This document shows, piece after piece, positions 44,189 through 53,096 of a stretch of 64,000 nt of DNA. Origin of the DNA: Pseudomonas eucalypticola. Its GTDB lineage: Bacteria; Pseudomonadota; Gammaproteobacteria; Pseudomonadales; Pseudomonadaceae. Every line of letters starts with the position of its first letter. Position 1 is the first letter of the stretch. The position numbers and the translations under genes were made by a program. The stretch is from NCBI RefSeq assembly GCF_013374995.1, contig NZ_CP056030.1, forward strand, positions 3,132,501-3,196,500. The letters are read 5' to 3'. The notes beneath the pieces are model-generated. The model searched no databases and had not been told where the DNA came from. It saw only the letters and a list, made by a program, of their open reading frames with translations.

Positions 44189-44995
44189 ATGCTCAAGCGA
44201 TTTGCCGTTGCGATCCTCAGTGTGCTGTGTGTGGTGGGAGCCGCGCTGCCGGTCCAGGCAAGGCCCCTGGATGAAATTCTCAAAAGCGGCGTGCTGCGGG
44301 TCGGCGTACTGCCCAATTCACCCCCACAGTCGGCGCTGGGCAGCGACAACGAGCTGGAGGGCTTCGACATCGACGTGGCCAGGAAATTGGCCGAAAGCCT
44401 GGGGGTCAAGCCCGAATTCGTGATGACCGAGATTGCCCAGCGCGTGCCCTTTCTGATCAGCGACCGCATCGACGTCTGCCTGGGCGGCCTGACCCGTACG
44501 GTGGAACGCGCCAAACTGATCGGTTACACCGTGCCGCTACACACCGAGTCCATGGGCGTGCTGACCACCGACAAGGTCCACGTCGACAACTGGAAGCAAC
44601 TCAACGACGCCAAATACACCCTGGTGCTGATCCGCGGCGTGTGGACCGCGGACTTCCTCAAGCAGAACCTGCCCAACGCCAAGATCCTCTACGTCGACAC
44701 CATGGCCGACACCATCCGCTCCATCGCCCAGGGGCGCGCCGATGCCCTGGTGGAAAACATCGAGTTCTACGTGCCCTTCACCAAGAACTACCCCGACACC
44801 CACTGGGTGACCATGCCCGAGGCGCTGAACACCAGCTACGACGGCATCGGCGTGGCGCAGAACAACACCGCCCTGCGCGATCTGCTCAACGTGGCGCTGT
44901 ACAACCTGCACACCAGCGGCTTCATCAACAAGACCTGGGAGCAGTGGTTCAAGGCCCCGATGCTGGTGAAAGTCGACCCCACCCCGTACTTCTGA
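44189..44995 (+). CDS. ABC transporter substrate-binding protein (family 3)
   Basis: The 268-residue precursor has a signal peptide (MLKRFAVAILSVLCVVGAAL then PVQA). The binding domain opens GVLRVGVLPNSPPQSALGSD and contains the family block FDIDVARKLAESLGVKPEFV. ATG 44189 has GGAGTC before it. It heads the second importer operon. It is only distantly like the two binding proteins of the first operon, so it likely takes a related but different ligand. Confidence 0.9.
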   Translation: MLKRFAVAILSVLCVVGAALPVQARPLDEILKSGVLRVGVLPNSPPQSALGSDNELEGFDIDVARKLAESLGVKPEFVMTEIAQRVPFLISDRIDVCLGGLTRTVERAKLIGYTVPLHTESMGVLTTDKVHVDNWKQLNDAKYTLVLIRGVWTADFLKQNLPNAKILYVDTMADTIRSIAQGRADALVENIEFYVPFTKNYPDTHWVTMPEALNTSYDGIGVAQNNTALRDLLNVALYNLHTSGFINKTWEQWFKAPMLVKVDPTPYF

Positions 44996-45025
44996 CCGCC
45001 CTGCCCTGCGCCCGGGAGGCTGCCC

Positions 45026-45700
45026 ATGCATTACTCGCTGCAGTTCGGTGAAATACTCCGGCACTGGCCGGACCTGCTGACAGGTGCCCTTACCACCTTG
45101 CTGGTGGCCTTCGTGGCGTTCTGGACAGGCGTGTCGATCGGCCTGGGCGGCGCCCTCGCCCAGCGCCACGGCCGGCCATGGCTGCGCCGCACGGTACGCG
45201 CCTACGTGGTGTTCTTCACCAATACGCCGTCGCTGATCCAGCTGTTCGTGCTGTTCTACGGGCTGCCGGACGTAGGCATCGTGCTGTCGCCGATGCAGGC
45301 GGTGCTAATCGGCTTGTCGTTGAACGCCGGTGCGTACCTCACCGATATTTTCCGCGGCGGTCTGGCTTCCGTGCGTCAAGCGGAACTGGAAGCGGCCGCC
45401 ACCTTGAACATGAACGCCTGGCAGCGCTTTCGCTACGTCACCCTGCCGCACCTTGCACAGACGCTGTACCCCATGCTGTCGAACTTCTTCATCTGGATCG
45501 TGCTGGGTAGCTCGATCGGAGGCCTGTTCGGCGTGGATGAGCTAGCGGGCAAGGCCATCGAGATCAGCTCCACCACGCTGCGCAGTATCGAGGCGTTCAG
45601 CGTGGCCGCGGCTCTGTACGTGGTGTTGACGTTCATCGCCAGCCTGTTCCTGTACGCCGTGGGCTACTGCTGCCTGCGCGTTCGCGCGAGGTTTATCTGA
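45026..45700 (+). CDS. Polar amino-acid ABC transporter permease
   Basis: The 224-residue permease has the motif LASVRQAELEAAATLNMNAW and about five helices. GGGAGG stands before ATG 45026. Its stop overlaps the start of the next permease gene (TGATG). Confidence 0.9.
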   Translation: MHYSLQFGEILRHWPDLLTGALTTLLVAFVAFWTGVSIGLGGALAQRHGRPWLRRTVRAYVVFFTNTPSLIQLFVLFYGLPDVGIVLSPMQAVLIGLSLNAGAYLTDIFRGGLASVRQAELEAAATLNMNAWQRFRYVTLPHLAQTLYPMLSNFFIWIVLGSSIGGLFGVDELAGKAIEISSTTLRSIEAFSVAAALYVVLTFIASLFLYAVGYCCLRVRARFI

Positions 45701-46437
45701 TGCTGCCGCTATCGGTCCAACTCCAGCAACTGTTCAGTGGTTTTACCTTCACGTTCCTCCTCCAGGCGGCCTGCAGCACCCTGGCCCTGGCCGTGGCCGG
45801 TTGCAGCTGCGGCCTGGTCATGGGCCTGCTGGTGGCGTGCCTGCGCCGCAGCAGCGCGCTCTACCTGCTGCCGCTGCGGGTGTTGCTGGTGGTGTTCGTC
45901 GAATTGATGCGCCGCATCCCGTTCCTGGTGACCCTGTTCCTGACCCTGTTCGTGCTGCAGGCGCTGGGCACCAACCTGTCGTTCTTCAGCATTGCACTGA
46001 TTGCCGTGTGCTTGATCGCCACCGCGTACCTGGCGGAAATTTTCCGCGCAGGGTTCGACTCGGTGCCCCAGGCGCAGATAGAAGCTGCGCAGACGCTGAA
46101 CTTCAGCCACCGGCAGATTCTGTTCACCGTGATGCTGCCGCAAGCCTGGAAAGTGGTGCTGCCACCGGCCTTCAGTTTCATGGTGTCGTTCATCAAGGAC
46201 ACCGCCCTGGCCTCGCAACTGGGGGTAGTGGAGCTGACCTTCGCCAGCAAGATCCTGATCACCCGCGGCTACTCGGCGTTCCTGATCTACGGCCTGATAC
46301 TGCTGGTGTATTTCGCTCTGTCGTGGCCGCTGAGTCTGCTGGGCGCCTGGCTGGAACAGCGTACCCAGCGCGCTTTCAACCCCCCGGCCCAGGCGCCCGT
46401 CGCCTTGGCCAGCCAACCGCTGCTGCACCGGAGGTAA
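45700..46437 (+). CDS. Polar amino-acid ABC transporter permease
   Basis: The 245-residue permease has the loop FDSVPQAQIEAAQTLNFSHR and the helix VELMRRIPFLVTLFLTLFVL. It is translationally coupled to the preceding permease, forming a heterodimeric pair, and is three bases from the ATPase gene. Confidence 0.9.
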   Translation: MLPLSVQLQQLFSGFTFTFLLQAACSTLALAVAGCSCGLVMGLLVACLRRSSALYLLPLRVLLVVFVELMRRIPFLVTLFLTLFVLQALGTNLSFFSIALIAVCLIATAYLAEIFRAGFDSVPQAQIEAAQTLNFSHRQILFTVMLPQAWKVVLPPAFSFMVSFIKDTALASQLGVVELTFASKILITRGYSAFLIYGLILLVYFALSWPLSLLGAWLEQRTQRAFNPPAQAPVALASQPLLHRR

Positions 46438-46440
46438 GCC

Positions 46441-47178
46441 ATGCCGCACCTGGATATCAGTAACCTGTGCTGTTCCTACGACACGCAACCCGTGCTCGAT
46501 AGCCTCAGCCTGAGCCTGGAAAAAGGCCAGGTGGTGAGCCTGATCGGCGGCTCGGGCTCGGGCAAGAGCACCCTGCTGCGGGTGATCATGGGCCTCACCC
46601 GGCCCACCGCTGGCAGCATTCGCATTGGCGAGCAGGCCGTGGACTACGGCTCGGCGGCCAGCGTACGCGCCGCCCGCGAGAAGCTCGCCATCGTCTTCCA
46701 GCAGTACAACCTGTTCAACAACATGAGCGTGCTGCGCAACGTGATGGTCACCCCGACCCGCGTGCAAAAACGGGACGAAGCCCTGGTGCGCACCGAGGCC
46801 ATGGCGTTGTTGGCCAAGGTGGGCCTTAAGGACAAGGCCGACGCCTACCCCGCGCAACTGTCCGGCGGCCAGCAACAGCGGGTGGCGATTAGCCGCGCCC
46901 TGGCGCTGCGCCCGCAGATGCTGTTGCTGGACGAGGTGACCTCGGCGCTTGATCCGGAGCTGGTTGGCGAAGTGCTGGACAGCGTGCGCCAACTGGCCCG
47001 CGACGGCATGACCATGCTGCTGGTATCCCACGAAATGCGCTTCGTGCGCGAAGTATCCGATCAGGTCGCAATGATGGACAAGGGCCGGATCGTTGAAATA
47101 GCCCCGCCCGAACAACTATTTACGGCTCCCCAACACCCCCGCACCCAGGCCTTCATGCAGAAAGTGGCCTGGCACTGA
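46441..47178 (+). CDS. Polar amino-acid ABC transporter ATP-binding protein
   Basis: The 245-residue ATPase has Walker A LIGGSGSGKSTLLR, signature LSGGQQQRVAISRALALRP and Walker B LLLDEVTSALDPELV. CGGAGG lies seven bases before ATG 46441. It powers the second importer. Confidence 0.93.
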   Translation: MPHLDISNLCCSYDTQPVLDSLSLSLEKGQVVSLIGGSGSGKSTLLRVIMGLTRPTAGSIRIGEQAVDYGSAASVRAAREKLAIVFQQYNLFNNMSVLRNVMVTPTRVQKRDEALVRTEAMALLAKVGLKDKADAYPAQLSGGQQQRVAISRALALRPQMLLLDEVTSALDPELVGEVLDSVRQLARDGMTMLLVSHEMRFVREVSDQVAMMDKGRIVEIAPPEQLFTAPQHPRTQAFMQKVAWH

Positions 47179-47201
47179 TCACCCACTCAGAGGAAGTACT
47201 C

Positions 47202-47624
47202 ATGGCCACCATCGTAAAACTGAAATCCGGCAGCATCCTGGAAGAAAAGGAAAGCTTTTCGCGCGCTGTGTGCGTCGACAACTGGATCTTCATGTCGCTG
47301 ACCTCGGGTCGTGACTACAAGACCCGGGTAATGCCCGATACCGCTTTGGGCCAGGCCGAGAATGCCTTGCGCAATGTGGAAGGTGCCCTGCGGGCGCTAG
47401 GCTCGGAACTGGGCGACGTCGTGCGCTCGCGTCTGTTCATCCCCCATCAGGCCGATGTGCCGGGGGTCATGGCGTTCATTGGCGAACGCTTTCGCGGTAT
47501 CGACCACGCCCATTGCGTCAGCTGCGGGCCATTGGGTGGTCCGGAGTATTTGTTCGAGATCGAAGTCACCGCCTATAAGGGTGCAGCCAAGGGAGAACAG
47601 CAACGCTTGACCATTAGCCTGTAA
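47202..47624 (+). CDS. RidA-family protein (Rid-like)
   Basis: The 140-residue protein has the YjgF/RidA fold pattern (FSRAVCVDNWIFMSLTSGRD, QAENALRNVEGALRALGSEL, VVRSRLFIPHQADVPGVMAF and a final EIEVTAYKG). RidA proteins hydrolyse reactive enamine/imine intermediates of amino-acid breakdown. The active-site Arg of true RidA is not clearly placed, so this may be a sister subgroup. GAGGAAG precedes ATG 47202. Its place after an amino-acid importer fits catabolism of an amino compound. Confidence 0.85.
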   Translation: MATIVKLKSGSILEEKESFSRAVCVDNWIFMSLTSGRDYKTRVMPDTALGQAENALRNVEGALRALGSELGDVVRSRLFIPHQADVPGVMAFIGERFRGIDHAHCVSCGPLGGPEYLFEIEVTAYKGAAKGEQQRLTISL

Positions 47625-47811
47625 ATAGCTGCCTGGGCAGCCGAGCCAGGCTGACGGCCCGTCCAGGCCACGCGGCCCGGAGTACAGATGTACTCCACCT
47701 CGTGCCAGTGAGCCCCAGGCCTTTGAAAAAGTGTTTTTCTGTGGCGGCGATGACGGTCGCCCCACCTGTCCCTATAGTGGCCCGGCCTTCACGAGACTGG
47801 ACGCTCACGCC

Positions 47812-48699
47812 ATGCATTGCCCGCCTGCCCGCCTCACCATGCCGTTTTCCAACGTGCTGCATCTTTCCGTCGTTGATAAGTTCGCGGCGACGGCTGCCGC
47901 TGGCTTCACCGAGATCGCCCTGCAGCCGCAGGAGATCATTCGCCTGCACCGCCAAGGCGTGACTGTCGCTGACCTCATCGCCATGGCTGCTGATCATGGC
48001 GTGCGCATCAACCGACTCGATCCGCTCTGCACCTGGAACCCTGATTGGCAGCCGGGCAACATGGGAAGCGCGTTCGTCGACGACCACCGGGTCAGTGCCG
48101 CGGCGTTCTTTCGCCTGGCCGAGCAGTTGGGATGCGAATACATGAGCCTGAACGCGACGTTCAGGGCGGGTGCCTATCCGCATGGGCAGTTGGTGGAGTA
48201 CTTCGCCGATATCTGTTCGCGGGCCCGCGAGCATGGGCTGTTCTGCGACCTGGAGCCCATCCCGATGTGGGGGGTGCGGTCGCTGGAACAGGGGTGGGAA
48301 GTCGTGCGCGACGCGGACCAGCGCAATGATGGGCTGGTGGTGGACACCTTGCACTTCGTGCGCAGCCAGTCGAGCCTGGACACCCTCAGCCTGATTCCGG
48401 GCGACCTCATTCACTGCGTGCAGATCTGTGACGGCGCCCTGCCCCTGCCCCCCGGCAGGACGCTGGAGCAGGATTGTTTCGAGCGCCAGTGGCCCGGCAC
48501 CGGGCAGTTCCCGCTGCACGACATCATCGCGGCCTTGCATCGCCATGGGGGGTTGAATCATCAGGTGGGGCCGGAGGTGTTCTCGGCCGCCAACAGCGAA
48601 CTGGACGCGCACCAGGTGGCGGCGCTGTGCCGGTCGAGCCTGGCGCATTACCCCCTGGTCGGCCATTCGGTGCCAACGCGGCAGCCCGTGGCTATTTGA
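47812..48699 (+). CDS. Xylose-isomerase-like TIM-barrel protein (sugar phosphate isomerase/epimerase)
   Basis: The 295-residue protein is of the AP_endonuc_2/xylose-isomerase-like family. Metal-site acids appear in LEPIPMWGVRSLEQ, LVVDTLHFVRSQ, HCVQICDGALPLPP and the late VGPEVFS. Start ATG 47812 has no strong ribosome-binding site. It ends the rightward unit and overlaps the convergent GlxA-like gene by eight bases. The substrate is unknown. Confidence 0.8.
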   Translation: MHCPPARLTMPFSNVLHLSVVDKFAATAAAGFTEIALQPQEIIRLHRQGVTVADLIAMAADHGVRINRLDPLCTWNPDWQPGNMGSAFVDDHRVSAAAFFRLAEQLGCEYMSLNATFRAGAYPHGQLVEYFADICSRAREHGLFCDLEPIPMWGVRSLEQGWEVVRDADQRNDGLVVDTLHFVRSQSSLDTLSLIPGDLIHCVQICDGALPLPPGRTLEQDCFERQWPGTGQFPLHDIIAALHRHGGLNHQVGPEVFSAANSELDAHQVAALCRSSLAHYPLVGHSVPTRQPVAI

Positions 48700-49702
48700 C
48701 CAGCCGGGTTTCCCGGGACGGGCGGTACCCGAAGTAACTGCTGTAACAGCGGCTGAAGTGGCTGGGCGACACGAACCCGCAGGCCACCAGCACCTCCACC
48801 ATCGACAGCTCGGTGTGCTGTAGCAACCGCCGTGCCTCGATGATGCGCACTTCCAGGTAATAGCGCTGGGCCGTGGTGCCCAGTTGCTCTTTGAACAGGC
48901 GCTCGATGTGCCGCCGCGAGCGCCCGGCATAGGCGGCCAGTTGGGCCAGTTCCAGGGGCTCTTCCAGGTTGCTGTCCATCAGGTCGATGACTTCGCGCAG
49001 CGCCGGGCTGACGGACACCTTGGGCGATGGCGTGAGGCGCCGGTAGCGCGATTCGCCGAACGCCAGAATGTCCTCGATGCCTTCGATCAACGCCTTGTCA
49101 TGCAGGCCCTTGACCCACTCCAGCATCATCTGCAATGCCCCGGCGGGACTTGAGGCGGTGAGGCGGTCACGGTCCAGCACCCAGGCTTCACTGGTGACAT
49201 GGGCGGCCTTGGCGGTCTCCGCCAGGGCGGGCCGATGCTCGGGGTGCACCACGCAGCGGTAACCATCCAGCAGGCCAGCACTGCCCAGAAACCAGGCGCC
49301 GTTCCACAGGCCGGCCAGGGTTCGCCCTGCCTGGGCCGCCGCGTTCAGGAAGGTGGCCAGCGCCGGCGTGTTCTTGAGCCCGGTACGGTGGCCACCGCAC
49401 ACCACCAACAGGTCGAAGTCAGCGGCGCGTGTCAGTTCCAGGCAGGTATCGGGGCGAATGACCAACCCCAGGTCGCTGACCACTTCGCCGCTGTACAAGC
49501 CCAGAGTCGTCGTGGTGAACAGCCCGGGGCGCAGCAGGTTGGCGGTGACCAGCGTGTCCAGCGCCTGGGTGAAGGCCGGCAGCGAAAAATGCTCCAGCAG
49601 GATGAACCCTACCCGCGCCTGGCGGGGCTGTGGCTGTGGGGTGGCGGCAGTCGAGGAGGCGCCGATGGTGAGGGCAACGGGGGTGATACGGTGCGAAATC
49701 AC
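48692..49702 (-). CDS. GlxA-type AraC-family transcriptional regulator
   Basis: The 336-residue protein has an N-terminal DJ-1/PfpI-like amidase domain (ARVGFILLEHFSLPAFTQAL, LLVVCGGHRTGLKN). A C-terminal AraC helix-turn-helix pair follows (ELAQLAAYAGRSRRHIERLF, HTELSMVEVLVACGFVSPSH). This class controls catabolism of quaternary amines, arginine and related nitrogen compounds in Pseudomonas, consistent with the neighbouring importers. The usual nucleophile Cys is near VCGG, but activity is not known for these regulators. Confidence 0.9.
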   Translation of the reverse strand: MISHRITPVALTIGASSTAATPQPQPRQARVGFILLEHFSLPAFTQALDTLVTANLLRPGLFTTTTLGLYSGEVVSDLGLVIRPDTCLELTRAADFDLLVVCGGHRTGLKNTPALATFLNAAAQAGRTLAGLWNGAWFLGSAGLLDGYRCVVHPEHRPALAETAKAAHVTSEAWVLDRDRLTASSPAGALQMMLEWVKGLHDKALIEGIEDILAFGESRYRRLTPSPKVSVSPALREVIDLMDSNLEEPLELAQLAAYAGRSRRHIERLFKEQLGTTAQRYYLEVRIIEARRLLQHTELSMVEVLVACGFVSPSHFSRCYSSYFGYRPSRETRLVK

Positions 49703-49807
49703 AGGGTTCTCTTATGGTTCTGGATCGACAGCGTGGCGCGCTCTGCGGCTGCCACAGGCTGAAAAGCTCGCCAGCAACACGCATTCTACCGGCAAACCCC
49801 GCAGGCC

Positions 49808-50332
49808 TCAGGGCTGGCGGCGAAAGAACAGCGTGACCTGCCCCACTTCCACGCCCAGCTTGCTCATGCGGGTGCGGTTGATCAGGGTATCGTCATCCAT
49901 CTGGTACATCCAGTCATCCATGTCCATCACCCAATGCTTGCCATCCACCGGCAGGTCCAGGCGGTAGCGCCACTGCAAGGCATTGCCGGCCACTTCGCCC
50001 CGGGCCTCGCCCACGACATCGCCTGCGCGCCCACGCCACCGGCCTGGGCCGTCCGGCTCCAGTGTCCACAAGCGCCTCTGGCGCGTGCCGTCGCTGTAAA
50101 GAAAGCGCTCATCGAGGATCAGGCGATCACCCTCGCGGTGGCTTTGGATGTCAACGTGGAAACGCTTGGTGACCTCCCCGGAGCGCTTCTGGAACATACC
50201 CCACGCCTGCACGGGTTTGGAGAAGAAGGCCACCAGGTCCAGCGTCGGGCGCTCGCTGGCATAATGGTGCACGCTGACAGTCGTGCAACCGGCCAGCATC
50301 AGGCAGGCAGTCAGGCCAAGAAGATAACGCAT
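49808..50332 (-). CDS. DUF3833 lipoprotein
   Basis: The 174-residue protein has a lipoprotein signal (MRYLLGLTACLMLAGCTTVS; lipobox LAGC). The DUF3833 body follows (LDLVAFFSKPVQAWGMFQKR, DDWMYQMDDDTLINRTRMSK, VTLFFRRQP). It should be anchored in the outer membrane. Function is unknown; the fold is lipocalin-like. Confidence 0.88.
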   Translation of the reverse strand: MRYLLGLTACLMLAGCTTVSVHHYASERPTLDLVAFFSKPVQAWGMFQKRSGEVTKRFHVDIQSHREGDRLILDERFLYSDGTRQRRLWTLEPDGPGRWRGRAGDVVGEARGEVAGNALQWRYRLDLPVDGKHWVMDMDDWMYQMDDDTLINRTRMSKLGVEVGQVTLFFRRQP

Positions 50333-50414
50333 GGGACCTCCCGTTTACCGGGTAAGTGTAGTTAACCACCATGATAAGGTAACGCCGATTCCTGAACCGC
50401 CCCATGGAGCTGCA

Positions 50415-50876
50415 ATGAGTCTGGAAACCGTCAAAACCTTCCTGGCAGCCAATGCCCCCGACCTGTCGGTCATCGAGCTGCCGGAAAGCACCGCTACCGT
50501 GGCCCTGGCCGCTGCGGCCCATCAGGTCGAGCCCGGGCAGATCGCCAAGTCGTTGTCGCTGCGGGTCAACGGCCAGGTCATCCTGATCGTGACCCGCGGC
50601 GACGCGCGCTTGGACAACAAGAAGTTCAAGGACCGCTTCGGCGTGAAAGCCAAGATGCTGGAAGCCGCTGAGGTGCAGGCCCATACCAGCCACCCGGTGG
50701 GCGGCGTGTGCCCATTCGGGTTGCCGGAGGATGTGGCGGTGTACTGCGACGTGTCATTGCAGGCCTTCGATGAAGTGTTGCCCGCTGGCGGCGCCACCAA
50801 CGCCGCCGTGCGCCTGTGCCCGCAGCGCATGGCGGAATTGGTCAACGCCCAATGGGTCGACGTGGCCCAGGGCTGA
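50415..50876 (+). CDS. YbaK/EbsC-family aminoacyl-tRNA deacylase
   Basis: The 153-residue protein has the YbaK/ProX pattern: VALAAAAHQVEPGQIAKSLS, the Lys in DNKKFKDRFG, and HPVGGVCPFGL. The family hydrolyses mis-charged aminoacyl-tRNAs in trans. ATG 50415 is used; a weak GGAGC lies nine bases upstream. It converges on the aldolase gene. Confidence 0.88.
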   Translation: MSLETVKTFLAANAPDLSVIELPESTATVALAAAAHQVEPGQIAKSLSLRVNGQVILIVTRGDARLDNKKFKDRFGVKAKMLEAAEVQAHTSHPVGGVCPFGLPEDVAVYCDVSLQAFDEVLPAGGATNAAVRLCPQRMAELVNAQWVDVAQG

Positions 50877-50883
50877 CGCTGCG

Positions 50884-51903
50884 CTACTGCTCCATGGACG
50901 GGTGGTAGTGCCCCTGCGCTGCCGCGCCGTTGCACCGCGCGCGCTGCACCAGGGCGCGTTGGGCGGCCTCGACCTGGTTATCATCGCCAGCCCACAGGTG
51001 CAGCGCGTCGTCCTGCAACGCCCGCCCGTAAGAGAAGGTCAATGGCCAGGGCAGTGGCGCGCCCTGGTGCATGGCATTGAGGTGTGCCGTGGCCAAGGTG
51101 GACGACTGCCCGCCCGACAGGAAGGCGATGCCGGCGACCGCCGCCGGAACCTTGCGCCGAAAACAGTCGACCGTGGCCTGGGCCACGGCTTCCAGGGGGG
51201 CCGTCACGGCACTGTCCTGGCCAGGCAACACCATGTTGGGCTTGAGGATCATCCCTTCCAGCAGAATGCGGTGCTGGTGCAATTGTTCGAACACGTGCTG
51301 GAGCACTTCACTGGTCACGGCTTGGCAGCGGGCCAGGCTGTGGTCACCGTCCATGAGAATCTCGGGCTCGACAATGGGGACTATCCCCGCTTCCTGGCAC
51401 AAGGCTGCATAGCGGGCCAGGGCCTGGGCATTGGCGTGGATCGCAAAACCGCTGGGCAGTTGCTCGGTGATAGTGAGCACTGCGCGCCATTTGGCAAAAC
51501 GCGCGCCCTGCGCTGCATAAGCCTTCAGGCGCTCGCGCAGGCCGTCCAGGCCTTCGGTGATACGCTCGCCCGGAAAGGCCGCCAACGGTTGGGCGCCCGC
51601 ATCGACCTTGATGCCCACTACAATTCCGGCGTCTCTCAACACCTCGGGGAACGCCACCCCGCCGGCCGTGTGCTGGTAAAGGGTTTCTTCAAACAGGATC
51701 GCCCCGCTGATGTGCGCCGCCAGGCCGGGCGTCGTTACCAACAGTTCGCGGTAGCGGCGGCGGTTTTCCTCGGTCGGGTCGATGCCCACCTGGGCGAACC
51801 GGCGGTTGCAGGTGCCCAGGCTCTCGTCCATCGCCAGGATGCCCTTGCCAGGCGCCATCAGGGCTTGCGCGGTGTCGATCAGGGTGTCTGCATTCAGGGG
51901 CAT
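50884..51903 (-). CDS. Class I fructose-bisphosphate aldolase
   Basis: The 339-residue enzyme is of the class I (Schiff-base) aldolase type: APGKGILAMDESLGTCNRRF, GIKVDAGAQPLA, VEPEILMDGDHS, the active-site Lys in MILKPNMVLPG, and FLSGGQSSTLATAHLNAMHQ. It cleaves fructose 1,6-bisphosphate in the cytoplasm without metal. ATG 51903 follows GGAGG by five bases. Most pseudomonads also have a class II enzyme elsewhere. Confidence 0.93.
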   Translation of the reverse strand: MPLNADTLIDTAQALMAPGKGILAMDESLGTCNRRFAQVGIDPTEENRRRYRELLVTTPGLAAHISGAILFEETLYQHTAGGVAFPEVLRDAGIVVGIKVDAGAQPLAAFPGERITEGLDGLRERLKAYAAQGARFAKWRAVLTITEQLPSGFAIHANAQALARYAALCQEAGIVPIVEPEILMDGDHSLARCQAVTSEVLQHVFEQLHQHRILLEGMILKPNMVLPGQDSAVTAPLEAVAQATVDCFRRKVPAAVAGIAFLSGGQSSTLATAHLNAMHQGAPLPWPLTFSYGRALQDDALHLWAGDDNQVEAAQRALVQRARCNGAAAQGHYHPSMEQ

Positions 51904-52042
51904 GGTGGCCTCCACGTTGACGGGTCAGCCACCAAGGATAGGCGTGATCAGGCCACTTTGCGCGATGGGCCGGCCAGGCCAAGCCCTTCTCCCGCGGAAA
52001 TGGGAGATTGGACTGTTCGGTCTAGTCAAAGCCTGTAACGCT

Positions 52043-52372
52043 TTACTTCTGCGCCAACCGATAGTGAATGCAGCCGTCATAAAAGGTCTCGCGTACCACC
52101 GCCGGCTTGGCTTTGGAGGCGCTGTCATAGGTTTGTTCGGTGATGCCCAGCGCCATCATGCGCATCCAGCCTTTGCTGAACTTGTAGGTCTGGATCTTCT
52201 GCCGTGCGGCGTACAGCGAAACCCCGCTCAACTTCAGCTCCTGGGCCTTTGCAGCGGTACCGGCGCCCCAACTGCACATGTAGCGGTCAGCGGCGCGAAT
52301 TTCCCTGGCCTCGGTGCAGGTCGCCGCCCCGGTCAGCACCACCGCCGACAACGCGATCATCATGTTTCGCAT
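52043..52372 (-). CDS. Small secreted protein, unknown
   Basis: The 109-residue precursor has a signal peptide (MRNMMIALSAVVLTGAATCT then EA). A conserved-looking body follows (ADRYMCSWGAGTAAKAQELK, YKFSKGWMRMMALGITEQTY) with cysteines that could form a disulfide. It is probably periplasmic. No family function is known to me. Confidence 0.75.
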   Translation of the reverse strand: MRNMMIALSAVVLTGAATCTEAREIRAADRYMCSWGAGTAAKAQELKLSGVSLYAARQKIQTYKFSKGWMRMMALGITEQTYDSASKAKPAVVRETFYDGCIHYRLAQK

Positions 52373-52476
52373 TCAAACCTCACCCCAAGCTCCTGAAAGT
52401 AGGGTGATTTTGGCGTGAGGAAATGATTCCGGGGGCCAGTATTGCGCCAGCGTTGATCAGGTTGGCGGGTGCGAGA

Positions 52477-53094
52477 TCACGGCGCCTTCTTGATCGCTGG
52501 CAGGTTCCAGCCATAGCGCAGGGACAACATGCGCAACGTGGTGCACAGGCCGATGCCCAGCCAGGCACTGACATGCACGGGCAGCCACTGCAGTTCACCC
52601 GTCAGTTGCACCAACGCCCCCACCAGGGCCGCCGAGGCGTAGATGTCCTTGCTGAGAATGACCGGCACTCGCCCCAGCAGGATGTCGCGCAGTACGCCGC
52701 CCCCTACCGCGCTGACCACGCCCAACAGCACGGCCAGTTCGACATCCGGCACCAGGCTGTAGACTTTGTGCACACCGAAGGCGGCGAAGAAACCCAACCC
52801 GATGGCGTCGAAGAACAGCGTCGGCTGAGCCAGGCGCAGCAACCGCGCCTGGAAGAAACCGGCCAGTGCCACCGCCAGGCCAACCGTGCCCAGGTAGGCC
52901 AGGTTCACCAGCCCCGCCGGCGGCAGCGCGCCAATGCACAGGTCGCGGATAAGCCCGCCGCCACAGGCGGTGACGAAAGCGATCACCACGACGCCGAACA
53001 GGTCCAGCCGCTTGTCGATGGCGGCCAGGGCACCGCTGAGGGCAAAGACGAAGGTTCCCAGCAGATCGATGTACCAGAACGCTTCAAACCCCAT
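52477..53094 (-). CDS. UPF0126/TRIC-like trimeric cation channel protein
   Basis: The 205-residue protein has seven predicted helices in two inverted repeats, each with the Gly-rich TRIC motif (ACGGGLIRDLCIGALPP and AVGGGVLRDILLGRVPV). Prokaryotic TRIC proteins conduct monovalent cations. ATG 53094 follows AGGAATT. It begins two bases after the end of the preceding lipoprotein gene on the same strand. Confidence 0.9.
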   Translation of the reverse strand: MGFEAFWYIDLLGTFVFALSGALAAIDKRLDLFGVVVIAFVTACGGGLIRDLCIGALPPAGLVNLAYLGTVGLAVALAGFFQARLLRLAQPTLFFDAIGLGFFAAFGVHKVYSLVPDVELAVLLGVVSAVGGGVLRDILLGRVPVILSKDIYASAALVGALVQLTGELQWLPVHVSAWLGIGLCTTLRMLSLRYGWNLPAIKKAP

Positions 53095-53096
53095 GG

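Noticed and set aside
45709..47115. 468-codon minus-strand open frame
   Set aside because: Antisense to the second importer's permease and ATPase genes; Gln/His-rich text typical of a shadow frame.
47614..48930. 438-codon minus-strand open frame
   Set aside because: Antisense to the TIM-barrel gene and overlapping the GlxA-like gene in another frame.
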